From CAZFVY01 sp964522665 (GTDB taxonomy: Bacteria; Verrucomicrobiota; Verrucomicrobiia; Limisphaerales; CAZFVY01), in NCBI GenBank assembly GCA_964522665.1, contig CAZFVY010000136.1, positions 1 through 17,459 of the forward strand: 17,459 nt of DNA. Reading direction: 5' to 3'. The notes under the pieces were generated by a model. That model was not told the DNA's origin and made no database searches. It saw only the letters and a list, made by a program, of their open reading frames with translations. Shown here piece after piece: positions 1 through 6,421 of this stretch. Within the stretch, counting starts at the first letter, position 1, and every line of letters starts with the position of its first letter. Made by a program: the position numbers and the translations under genes.

Positions 1-213
1 GGCGATTTCCGCGGCGATCGATTTCGGGCCGAGCCAGAGTTTCATCGTCGGAAGCTTCGGCTGGGGCTGATTCTCCGGCGAATCGGCGGCCGCCGATTCG
101 GTCGCGGTCGGCTGCGCGCCAGTTGCGTCGGCGGTGGCGGCGCCGGGCCGATTACACCCGACGGCGAGCAACCACCCGGCCAAGACCCAGTTCGAGAGCT
201 TGAACGATTTCAT
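1..213 (-). CDS. Lipoprotein, probably DUF192 family (N-terminal part only)
   Basis: The minus-strand reading frame opens at the ATG at 213-211 and runs off the left edge, giving 71 residues. It starts MKSFKLSNWVLAGWLLAVGC: a short basic n-region, a hydrophobic core and a cysteine at residue 20. This looks like a type II (lipoprotein) signal peptide, although AVGC is not a perfect lipobox because the -3 residue is Ala. A low-complexity Ala/Thr/Pro/Gln linker follows, then KLPTMKLWLGPKSIAAEIA. I recognise that last stretch as similar to the start of DUF192 (UPF0127) domains, which are small exported beta-barrel proteins of unknown function. The frame, the signal peptide and the lipid-anchor cysteine are seen directly. 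The DUF192 assignment rests on about 20 residues and is tentative. It is transcribed divergently from trmL. Confidence 0.72.
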   Translation of the reverse strand, partial: MKSFKLSNWVLAGWLLAVGCNRPGAATADATGAQPTATESAAADSPENQPQPKLPTMKLWLGPKSIAAEIA

Positions 214-239
214 GCCGAAAGAGTGGGAGATGCGGGCCG

Positions 240-259
240 TCAATTCAATGGTGAATTGA
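240..259. promoter_or_regulatory. 8-bp inverted repeat upstream of the lipoprotein gene
   Basis: TCAATTCA and TGAATTGA form perfect 8-bp arms around a 4-base loop, 26 bases upstream of the lipoprotein start codon. The A+T-rich dyad stands out in G+C-rich surroundings. It could be an operator or an RNA hairpin in the leader. No regulator is identifiable. Nothing else is recognisable in the 292-base gap between the divergent lipoprotein gene and trmL (214-505). Confidence 0.3.
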
Positions 260-505
260 AGATTAACCCGGCGATCGGCTTGCCCTTCTGGGAAGAGGTC
301 GTTCGCCGTCTAGGCCGCGGCTCGTTTGTCGCGGAGCGCCACTGTCGGCTGGCCTCGCTCGGCCGCTTCATGAAGGGCGCAAGCGATGAAGCCGGCGCCT
401 AAACTCAATAAGCGGCGCCAACCACGGCGAAGCCGCAAGGGTTGCGCGACGCAATCGATCGGGTTGGCGCCTAGGGCGATGGGCGGCTATACCAATCGCA
501 GCGCA

Positions 506-976
506 ATGAATATCGTCCTGGTCGAACCCGAGATTCCGCCCAATACCGGCAACGTCGCCCGCCTGTGCGCGGCCACCGGCTCCCGGCTGCACCTGATCGA
601 GCCGCTCGGGTTCCAGTTGGACGACCGCCAATTGAAACGCGCCGGAATGGACTATTGGGAACAGGTCCAGTGGCGTTGCTGGCCGAATTGGGTCGAGTTC
701 ACCGCTCACCTCACGCCGAGCAGCCGCCTCTGGTTCATCGAATCCGGCGGACCGAAACGGTACACCGAGGCGCGATTCTCGCCGGACGATTACCTGGTCT
801 TCGGCCGAGAGACGGCCGGGTTGCCCAAGGCCTGGCTCGAGTGCCAGCCCGAGCGGTGGCTGCGGATTCCTATGTTCAATCCGGCGGCGCGCTCGCTCAA
901 CTTGTCAAACTGCGTCGCGATCGTGCTCTTTGAAGCGTTGCGGCAAAATAACTTCGCGGGCGAACGGGCAACCTAA
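506..976 (+). CDS. trmL: tRNA (cytidine(34)-2'-O)-methyltransferase TrmL
   Basis: This is a SPOUT-class methyltransferase that 2'-O-methylates the wobble base of certain tRNA-Leu species using S-adenosylmethionine. From the ATG at 506 the product is 156 residues, matching the roughly 157 of E. coli TrmL. The frame stays open upstream to an ATG at 386, but those extra 40 residues are basic and unlike the family. The chosen start gives the classic opening MNIVLVEPEIPPNTGNVARL. Family motifs are all present: NTGN at residues 13-16, FGRETAGLP at 99-107, and the C-terminal trefoil-knot segment IPM at 121-123 with RSLNLSN at 129-135. There is no good Shine-Dalgarno sequence. The gene stands alone, divergent from the lipoprotein gene and convergent with the glycosylasparaginase 52 bases downstream. 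Confidence 0.95.
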   Translation: MNIVLVEPEIPPNTGNVARLCAATGSRLHLIEPLGFQLDDRQLKRAGMDYWEQVQWRCWPNWVEFTAHLTPSSRLWFIESGGPKRYTEARFSPDDYLVFGRETAGLPKAWLECQPERWLRIPMFNPAARSLNLSNCVAIVLFEALRQNNFAGERAT

Positions 977-992
977 GGGCCTGCCCACCCGT

Positions 993-1016
993 CGGCCCCG
1001 CATTTGTCGGGGGCCG
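993..1016. terminator. Possible bidirectional hairpin between convergent genes
   Basis: CGGCCCCG (993-1000) and CGGGGGCCG (1008-1016) form a G+C-rich stem with a single bulged G and a 7-base loop. It lies between the ends of trmL and the glycosylasparaginase. The position fits a shared terminator, but no clear T-tract follows on either strand. Confidence 0.35.
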
Positions 1017-1028
1017 CGGTTCGGAGAT

Positions 1029-2048
1029 TTATTTCCGATTGCCGCCAACCGGGCCGATATTGGCGGATGAAAGCCCCGGGCTTTTGAGCACTTGGCTGCT
1101 CGTCAGGCTCGTTACCGAGTATTGAAACCCTTGCCCGGTCCCCGCGGCGCCGAAGCGTCCGTGTTTGTCGAGCGCTACAAAATTGATGCTCAGGTCGAAG
1201 CCTTTTGGATCCTGCGCCGCGATCCGGCGAATCGCGGCCTCGCAGGCGGCTTGCGGGTCCATCCCTTGGCGCATCAGTTCCACCACGAGAAACGAACCGC
1301 AATAGCGCATCACATTCTCGCCCAAGCCCGTCGCTCCCGCGGCGCCGACTTCATTGTCCACGTAAAGGCCGCTGCCGATGATCGGGGAATCGCCGACACG
1401 CCCCGGCAGTTTGCCACCCCACCCGCTGGTTGAGCAGCCGCCCGCGATATTGCCATCGGCTCCCAGCACGAGCAGGGCGATCGTGTCGTGGTTCTTCGGC
1501 TTTCCTGCCTGTTCTTTGGCCTGTTCGGCGGCCCGTTTCTTCTGCCACGCCTCGTTGCGGGCGCGCGAGTCGATTTCGACCGAGGCGAGGCCCTGTTCGA
1601 GGGCGAACATGCGCGCGCCTTCGCCGACCAGCATGACGTGAGGGGTCTTCTCCATCACGCGACGAGCCGCGGAAATCGGATGGAGAATCCCCTCGATCGC
1701 CGCGACGCTGCCGGCTCGGTGGCCCGGTCCGGACATGATGCAGGAATCGAGTTGCACCACGCCGGCCGCGTTCGGCATACCGTGCAGGCCCACGGAAGAA
1801 TTCTTCGCGTCGGACTCGACGACCCAGATTCCTTGTTCGACGGCGTCGAGCAGCGTGCCGCCCGCGGTCAGGACCTTAAGGCCGGCTTCGTTCGCCGGTT
1901 TGCCGAACGGCCAAGTCGAAACCAAAAGCGGGCGTTCCCCGGGCGGCGAGACGGAAGTCGATTCGGCGCCGCGAGCAGCCGGGAGCGACGCGCCGGCAGC
2001 CAGGGCTAATGTGGTTTTGCTCATGAATTTACGCCGGGAGATAGACAT
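1029..2048 (-). CDS. Tat-exported N4-(beta-N-acetylglucosaminyl)-L-asparaginase (Ntn hydrolase, Asparaginase_2)
   Basis: This is glycosylasparaginase, which cleaves the link between N-acetylglucosamine and asparagine and so breaks down glycoprotein-derived glycopeptides. The 339-residue product starts MSISRRKFMSKT, a twin-arginine (SRRKFM) signal, followed by a hydrophobic Ala/Leu stretch and a likely cut near residues 24-27. It should therefore fold in the cytoplasm and be exported. The autoproteolytic site HDT is at 187-189, making Thr189 the expected nucleophile after cleavage into alpha and beta chains. The beta chain continues with CSTSGW at 205-210 and GRVGDSPIIGSG at 215-226, matching the human AGA substrate-binding loop, then GAAGATGLGE. 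Length and motifs are complete. Its 5' end lies 101 bases after the OsmC gene on the same strand, so co-transcription is possible. Confidence 0.95.
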   Translation of the reverse strand: MSISRRKFMSKTTLALAAGASLPAARGAESTSVSPPGERPLLVSTWPFGKPANEAGLKVLTAGGTLLDAVEQGIWVVESDAKNSSVGLHGMPNAAGVVQLDSCIMSGPGHRAGSVAAIEGILHPISAARRVMEKTPHVMLVGEGARMFALEQGLASVEIDSRARNEAWQKKRAAEQAKEQAGKPKNHDTIALLVLGADGNIAGGCSTSGWGGKLPGRVGDSPIIGSGLYVDNEVGAAGATGLGENVMRYCGSFLVVELMRQGMDPQAACEAAIRRIAAQDPKGFDLSINFVALDKHGRFGAAGTGQGFQYSVTSLTSSQVLKSPGLSSANIGPVGGNRK

Positions 2049-2149
2049 GATGATTGATGTGGTTTTTAGCCGATGAACCCGATAGTTGCGGCGGGAAACT
2101 CGTCGGTCAAGGCGGATTGACGCCGAATTGAAGCCGGGAGTGCGGCGTG

Positions 2150-2617
2150 TTACGCGGACGCCGGATGGACCACAATCTCGGTCCTAACCGAATTGGCGAT
2201 AAAACACTGCTCATGGGCCAAATGGTGGAGCGCGGCCTCTTCCTTCGTATCCAGCCGTTTGCCGCCGGCGTAACTGATTTTCGGATTCAAGTCCACCCGG
2301 CTGACCCAAGGCACGCCGCGTTCGTTCTTCGTCATCAAGCCGACCGCGTGATCCTCGTAGGCGTCGAGCTCGATGCCGCGTTGGGACGCCAGGTAAACGA
2401 ACGTCAGCATGTGGCAACTAGCGATGGCGGCGACAAACGCCTCCTCGGGATCGACGTTGGCCGCATTCGAGTACGGCGCCGGGACCACCGTCGGGGATGG
2501 CGAAGCGGCGATCGTCACGCCCCCATCAAACTCCCAGGTATGCTCCCGCGAGTATTTGCCCTTCAGAAAATCAGGGCCAGTTCGTCGCCAGTGAATCGAG
2601 GCTCGATGTTCGGACAT
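2150..2617 (-). CDS. OsmC/Ohr-family protein
   Basis: OsmC/Ohr proteins are small dimeric enzymes that reduce organic hydroperoxides using a pair of cysteines. From the ATG at 2617 the product has 155 residues, the normal family size. The frame is open for 17 more codons upstream, but MSEHRASIHWRR is the typical family N-terminus. The two conserved cysteines are visible at Cys68, in AIASCHMLTF on the central helix, and Cys138, in HEQCFIANS. VDPEEAFVAA precedes the first one, as in the family. The subgroup here, with VVPAPYSN and HHLAHEQCF, is the common 'OsmC family protein' type, whose substrate is often not proven. Nothing obvious in the sequence shows how it is regulated. It is divergent from the tail-collar cluster and upstream of the glycosylasparaginase gene on the same strand. 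Confidence 0.93.
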   Translation of the reverse strand: MSEHRASIHWRRTGPDFLKGKYSREHTWEFDGGVTIAASPSPTVVPAPYSNAANVDPEEAFVAAIASCHMLTFVYLASQRGIELDAYEDHAVGLMTKNERGVPWVSRVDLNPKISYAGGKRLDTKEEAALHHLAHEQCFIANSVRTEIVVHPASA

Positions 2618-2757
2618 AATTTTACGATCAACGGCGCTGAGTCTGCGCTTGCCACGGTAGAGAATCAAGCGTCGGCGATTCCAATACAGATGTGGAAAGG
2701 CGCTGTCCTTCCTAACTAACGCAACCCGAACGTCTCAGATAAACGCTTCACCGGGCC

Positions 2758-3030
2758 ATGCGGGTCTGATCCCGCTTTTCCTGGGCCGTGGCGCCCGTTC
2801 GGCGTCCGATCCTGACGGGCGCATTTGGCTGTCGCCACCAGGACCGTGGGGCGCAGTGGTGACGGTGCGGTTTGGCTCGACCGCCAACACCCGGCGCGCT
2901 AAGCCGATCACCTCCCTTTGATTCGGTCCGCGGAACCGAGACCCTGGGTTATTCGCGTCGCAGGCGGTGAAACCTCAATCGCAGAGCCGGGTTAAGCGGC
3001 GAGCCGCCATCCCAAGGGACGAGGGTCCCT
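2758..3030. other. Hairpin-rich non-coding stretch in the 558-base gap
   Basis: No convincing gene lies between the OsmC start (2617) and the first tail-collar gene (3176), but several inverted repeats are packed together. They are GCGGG/CCCGC at 2760-2764 and 2771-2775 followed by TTTT; GCGCCCGT/ACGGGCGC at 2791-2798 and 2815-2822 with a small TCGG/CCGA hairpin nested inside; GCGGC/GCCGC at 2996-3007; and AGGGAC/GTCCCT at 3015-3020 and 3025-3030. This could be a structured RNA, a cluster of dispersed intergenic repeats, or decayed sequence. I recognise no known riboswitch or Rfam family. Confidence 0.4.
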
Positions 3031-3114
3031 ACGGTAGTTAGAGGTCAGTCACTCGCCGCCTTGTAACGCGGTCGTTCGTCTCGGCAAAAAAAATCAAGAT
3101 ACTTCATTTTTTTC

Positions 3115-3142
3115 TGGACAAACCGAATAGGTTTGCTAGTCT
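3115..3142 (+). promoter_or_regulatory. Candidate promoter of the tail-collar cluster, with embedded dyad
   Basis: A TGGACA box at 3115-3120 is followed after 16 bases by TAGTCT at 3137-3142, downstream of an A/T-rich run (about 3085-3113) that resembles an UP element. The spacer holds a perfect inverted repeat, CAAACC-GAATA-GGTTTG (3119-3135), well placed to be an operator. The predicted transcript would begin near 3149, about 27 bases before the first start codon. The -10 match is only moderate. Confidence 0.5.
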
Positions 3143-3175
3143 CACGCCAGGGAAAAGCAAGGAATAATCAAGGTT

Positions 3176-3697
3176 ATGAGTGATCCGTACCTAGGCGAAA
3201 TTCGATTGTTTGCCGGCGACTACGCTCCGCAGGACTGGTCGTTCTGTAACGGCCAGACGATGTCGGTGGGCGAATACCAAGCGCTCTACTCCCTAATAGG
3301 AACCACCTATGGGGGCGACGGCGTCTCCAGCTTCGCGTTGCCAAATCTGGCGGGCAGGGTGATCATTGGCGTAGGAAAATCCAGCGCTTCGGGCAAAACG
3401 CACGCGTTGGCGAGTTCGGGCGGGGAGGATTACGTGACGCTGAATCCCTCCAATCTCCCGGCTCACACCCATATCGCTTCTGCCAGCAATAAGCTGGGTT
3501 CGCTCTCGGCCCCAGCGGCTAATACTTGGGCGGTATCGACGATCCACCAGTATTCGACGACGGTCGCTCCGGCGATCTCCATGGCGTCGTCGGCGGTTTC
3601 CACTGTTGGTGATGGAGTGCCCCACCCCAATGTGATGCCCTCGATCGCGTTGAACTATATTATTGCGATGGTCGGACTCTATCCCTCGCCGGCCTGA
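3176..3697 (+). CDS. Phage tail collar domain protein 1 (MdpB/COG4675-like)
   Basis: A 173-residue protein of the Tail_Collar (PF07484) type, a fold known from short tail fibres such as T4 gp12 and from bacterial 'microcystin-dependent protein' MdpB relatives of unknown function. The collar core spans residues 5-63: YLGEIRLF, the APQDWSFCNGQTM loop, YQALYSLIGTTYGGDG, then FALPNLAGRV. PAHTH at 96-100 matches the HxH motif that binds metal in phage fibre tips. The C-terminus (GVPHPNVMPSIALNYIIAMVGLYPSPA) is the diverged member of the triad: it has Val-Met-Pro-Ser where the others have NMQPYL, and no cysteine. There is no signal peptide. It is the first gene behind the cluster promoter, and a 49-base gap separates it from the second copy. 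The fold assignment is firm; function is unknown. Confidence 0.92.
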   Translation: MSDPYLGEIRLFAGDYAPQDWSFCNGQTMSVGEYQALYSLIGTTYGGDGVSSFALPNLAGRVIIGVGKSSASGKTHALASSGGEDYVTLNPSNLPAHTHIASASNKLGSLSAPAANTWAVSTIHQYSTTVAPAISMASSAVSTVGDGVPHPNVMPSIALNYIIAMVGLYPSPA

Positions 3698-3746
3698 CCA
3701 AGCGGCGTAAAACAGGAATCACTATTTGGTAACTTAAAGGCACATT

Positions 3747-4262
3747 ATGGGTGACTTCTTTCTCGGAGAAATACGGGCTTTTCCCTACGGTACCATTCCG
3801 AAGGGCTGGTTGGCCTGTAGCGGGCAAACGCTGCTGATCAACCAATATCAGGCGCTGTATTCCTTGATCGGAACAACTTTCGGCGGCGACGCGAGGACGA
3901 ACTTCCAATTGCCGAACCTTAGTGGCCGGGTCGCTTTGGGCCTTAATTCTAGCGGGCAACCTCTGCAGGGGACCGCCGCGGGTGAAGAGACGCATGTGCT
4001 CGCGCTTACCGAGATTCCAGCGCATACCCACAACGTGATGGCGGACGCCGTACCTTTGGTGGCGACCAGCGCCTCTCCCTTGGATGAGATCTGGGCTCCG
4101 GGAACCTTGGATTGCTTTGATTCGGCGCCGGTGGCTGGACAAACGATGGCCACGGCGGCGATAGCGATCGCGGGCGCGAACGTTGGTCATGATAATATGC
4201 AGCCATACTTGACGTTTAACTACTGCATAGCCGTCGTCGGGCTCTATCCCAGCCGACCTTAG
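3747..4262 (+). CDS. Phage tail collar domain protein 2 (MdpB/COG4675-like)
   Basis: The second paralogue, 171 residues, is the most canonical of the three. It opens MGDFFLGEIRAFPYGTIPKG, followed by WLACSGQTL at 21-29, YQALYSLIGTTFGGDART at 34-51 and FQLPNLSGRVALG at 53-65, which together form the complete collar motif. PAHTH lies at 91-95, and the C-terminus carries HDNMQPYL at 148-155 then NYCIAVVGLYPSRP. The paired histidine motifs suggest metal-bound trimeric fibre tips, by analogy with T4 gp12; this is inference. AAAGG at 3736-3740 provides a Shine-Dalgarno site six bases before the ATG. Only 22 bases separate its stop from the third gene, so the triad is almost certainly one transcript. 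No export signal is visible. Confidence 0.93.
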   Translation: MGDFFLGEIRAFPYGTIPKGWLACSGQTLLINQYQALYSLIGTTFGGDARTNFQLPNLSGRVALGLNSSGQPLQGTAAGEETHVLALTEIPAHTHNVMADAVPLVATSASPLDEIWAPGTLDCFDSAPVAGQTMATAAIAIAGANVGHDNMQPYLTFNYCIAVVGLYPSRP

Positions 4263-4284
4263 CGTACGGAACACATATAACTTT

Positions 4285-4824
4285 ATGGATGCATTCATAG
4301 GTGAAATTCGTCTTTTCCCATACTTTTTTGCGCCGGAAAACTGGTTAGATTGTGATGGGAGGCAGTTAGGCATTCAGACGTATACGGCGCTCTATTCGGT
4401 AATTGGGAGCGCTTTTGGCGGGGACGGTCGGACTTATTTTTGCTTGCCGAAAATACAGAATGTCACCCCGGTTCAGGCGGGAACGGTTCAGAATACCAGT
4501 TTCAAGTACGCCGCGACCGTCGGTTTTTCGGCGGTTACATTGGCCATGTCCACGATGGCGCCGCATTCGCACGGCGTCAACGCCTCGGCATCCGCAAACG
4601 CCTTTACGCCGGCGAACGCGATTTGGGGCGAGCAGCCTGCGCGACGCGGTCAACTGTTATACGCCAAGCCGTCCGGCACGCTGCAGCGCATGTACTCGCC
4701 GATGCTAACGACCGTCGGCGGAACCGGTGGCGGCGGGGTCGCGCCTCACAACAATATGCAACCTTATCTTGTCATGCGTTTCTGCATTTGTTGTTATGAG
4801 GGAGTGTATCCTGTCCGGCCCTGA
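4285..4824 (+). CDS. Phage tail collar domain protein 3, degenerate collar (MdpB/COG4675-like)
   Basis: The third paralogue, 179 residues. The N-terminal collar half is well kept (AFIGEIRLFPYFFAPENW, LDCDGRQL, TALYSVIGSAFGGDGRTYF). After CLPKIQNV at 53-60 the usual GRV triad is lost and a different sequence follows, so the collar loop itself is altered. The HxH motif is PHSH at 93-96, and the C-terminal motif is PHNNMQPYL at 154-162, preceded by a Gly-rich stretch (GGTGGGG, 145-151). The end contains the unusual Cys cluster CICC at 167-170 before VYPVRP. The three genes share order, length and motifs but not closely similar sequence, which suggests old duplication followed by specialisation, perhaps into a hetero-oligomer. 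The next gene is the GNAT acetyltransferase, 178 bases away. Confidence 0.9.
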   Translation: MDAFIGEIRLFPYFFAPENWLDCDGRQLGIQTYTALYSVIGSAFGGDGRTYFCLPKIQNVTPVQAGTVQNTSFKYAATVGFSAVTLAMSTMAPHSHGVNASASANAFTPANAIWGEQPARRGQLLYAKPSGTLQRMYSPMLTTVGGTGGGGVAPHNNMQPYLVMRFCICCYEGVYPVRP

Positions 4825-5002
4825 TTGGTGGGCCTGCCGCCAAGCGGCGCAGTTCGCTCGGCGGGGTGAGTGGTCGGGTCGTGGCAAAATGTCCAATCGT
4901 CGGATTCAGGGCGTAGTCATGTGCGGGCGTCGATCTGCGCGGCAGCTTTCGATGTCCCCGAGCGGTTCGGTCACTGGATGAGTAATGGTCGGATGAGGAG
5001 TT

Positions 5003-5536
5003 ATGCTTGTGGGGGAAATTCCAACCTTGATGGACGTCACCGCGTCGGATGATGCTTTCATTTTGGAACTTTATGTCAGCGTTCGGGCCGACGAGGTCGC
5101 TGGCTTCGGCTGGCCGCGCGAGGAGACGGAGCGTTTCCTGCGAATGCAGTGCCAGCTTCAGTTGCAGGCGTATCGGATGCAGTTTCCGGGCGCGCGCCAT
5201 CAACTCGTGCTTTATCGGAACGCCCGGGCAGGCCGAATGATCACCACGCGTGGCGAGGGGGCTTGGTCCTTGATCGATTTATCGCTTTTGCCCGAATATC
5301 GCAACCTCGGATTGGGCGGTCGGTTGATCCGTGAATTGCAGGTTGAAGCGGCCGCGGCCGGCTGCGGAATTCGATTGCACGTCTTGGAAGGCAATCGGGC
5401 GCGGAACCTTTACGAACGCCTCGGGTTTCGGTTCGCAGGCGGGGCTTACCCTTATTCGGCGATGGAGTGGACTCCGTCCGCGGACCGGGCGCTCTCATCT
5501 GAGTGGTCGGCGGTGGGTAACGCCGTGGCGGGCTGA
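5003..5536 (+). CDS. GNAT-family N-acetyltransferase linked to the tail-collar triad
   Basis: This enzyme transfers an acetyl group from acetyl-CoA to an amine; the substrate cannot be read from sequence. The product has 177 residues. Motif A, the acetyl-CoA pyrophosphate loop, is clear: a beta strand WSLIDLSLLPEY (88-99) followed by RNLGLGGRL at 100-108, matching R/Q-x-x-G-x-G/A. Motif B is LHVLEGNRARNLYERLGF at 125-142, with the usual Asn and Tyr. Residues 1-60 carry the variable acceptor-side helices. GAGGAG at 4995-5000 lies only two bases before the ATG at 5003, so the in-frame GTG at 5009 (eight bases from it) may be the real start. The gene is 178 bases beyond the third tail-collar gene on the same strand; that intervening stretch shows nothing but a short GCCGC/GCGGC hairpin. 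A role in modifying the fibre proteins is inference. Confidence 0.93.
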   Translation: MLVGEIPTLMDVTASDDAFILELYVSVRADEVAGFGWPREETERFLRMQCQLQLQAYRMQFPGARHQLVLYRNARAGRMITTRGEGAWSLIDLSLLPEYRNLGLGGRLIRELQVEAAAAGCGIRLHVLEGNRARNLYERLGFRFAGGAYPYSAMEWTPSADRALSSEWSAVGNAVAG

Positions 5537-5709
5537 GCGGTCGGAGTGGGAGGCATTGAATCGCCCTTCGCAGCCGGTTAAATGGTTACGGAAGTTGCGG
5601 CTGAGAGGGATTTTGAATCGCCTTCCGGCGCCCGTAATCTGTTCCCGCCAAATCCACGCGCTTTAAAGCGGTGAACAATTTCTCCGCGAAGATAGTTGCC
5701 GAATAGCGC

Positions 5710-5737
5710 TTGCCAAGCGGTTGAAGCGGGCTATGGT
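5710..5737 (+). promoter_or_regulatory. Candidate promoter of the first initiator tRNA gene
   Basis: TTGCCA (5710-5715) is followed after 16 bases by TATGGT (5732-5737), ending 11 bases before the first base of the tRNA. This is a reasonable sigma-70-type promoter at the right distance. Nothing else is recognisable between the GNAT stop (5536) and the tRNA. Confidence 0.5.
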
Positions 5738-5748
5738 TCATTTGTGAT

Positions 5749-6373
<625 letters not shown>

Positions 6374-6402
6374 TGGACAGTTTTGACGACAGACTGTAGA
6401 AA
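6374..6402 (+). promoter_or_regulatory. Candidate promoter of the giant Ig-repeat gene
   Basis: TGGACA at 6374-6379 and TAGAAA at 6397-6402 are 17 bases apart. The layout resembles the promoter of the tail-collar cluster (TGGACA, 16 bases, TAGTCT). Transcription would begin near 6409, which gives a very short leader before the ATG at 6422 and makes the later ATGs at 6455 or 6485 possible alternatives. Confidence 0.42.
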
Positions 6403-6421
6403 AACGAGGCTGGTTGGTGAA

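Noticed and set aside
386..505. N-terminal extension of TrmL from the ATG at 386
   Set aside because: The 40 extra residues are basic and low-complexity and precede the standard family start MNIVLVEPEIPPNTGN; the total length would exceed the family norm.
1488..2009. 173-aa plus-strand frame opposite the glycosylasparaginase
   Set aside because: It is the antisense of a clearly recognised gene and has no domain of its own.
3176..5536. Prophage or tailocin
   Set aside because: Only tail-collar proteins are present; there is no sheath, tube, baseplate, capsid, lysis or integrase gene nearby.
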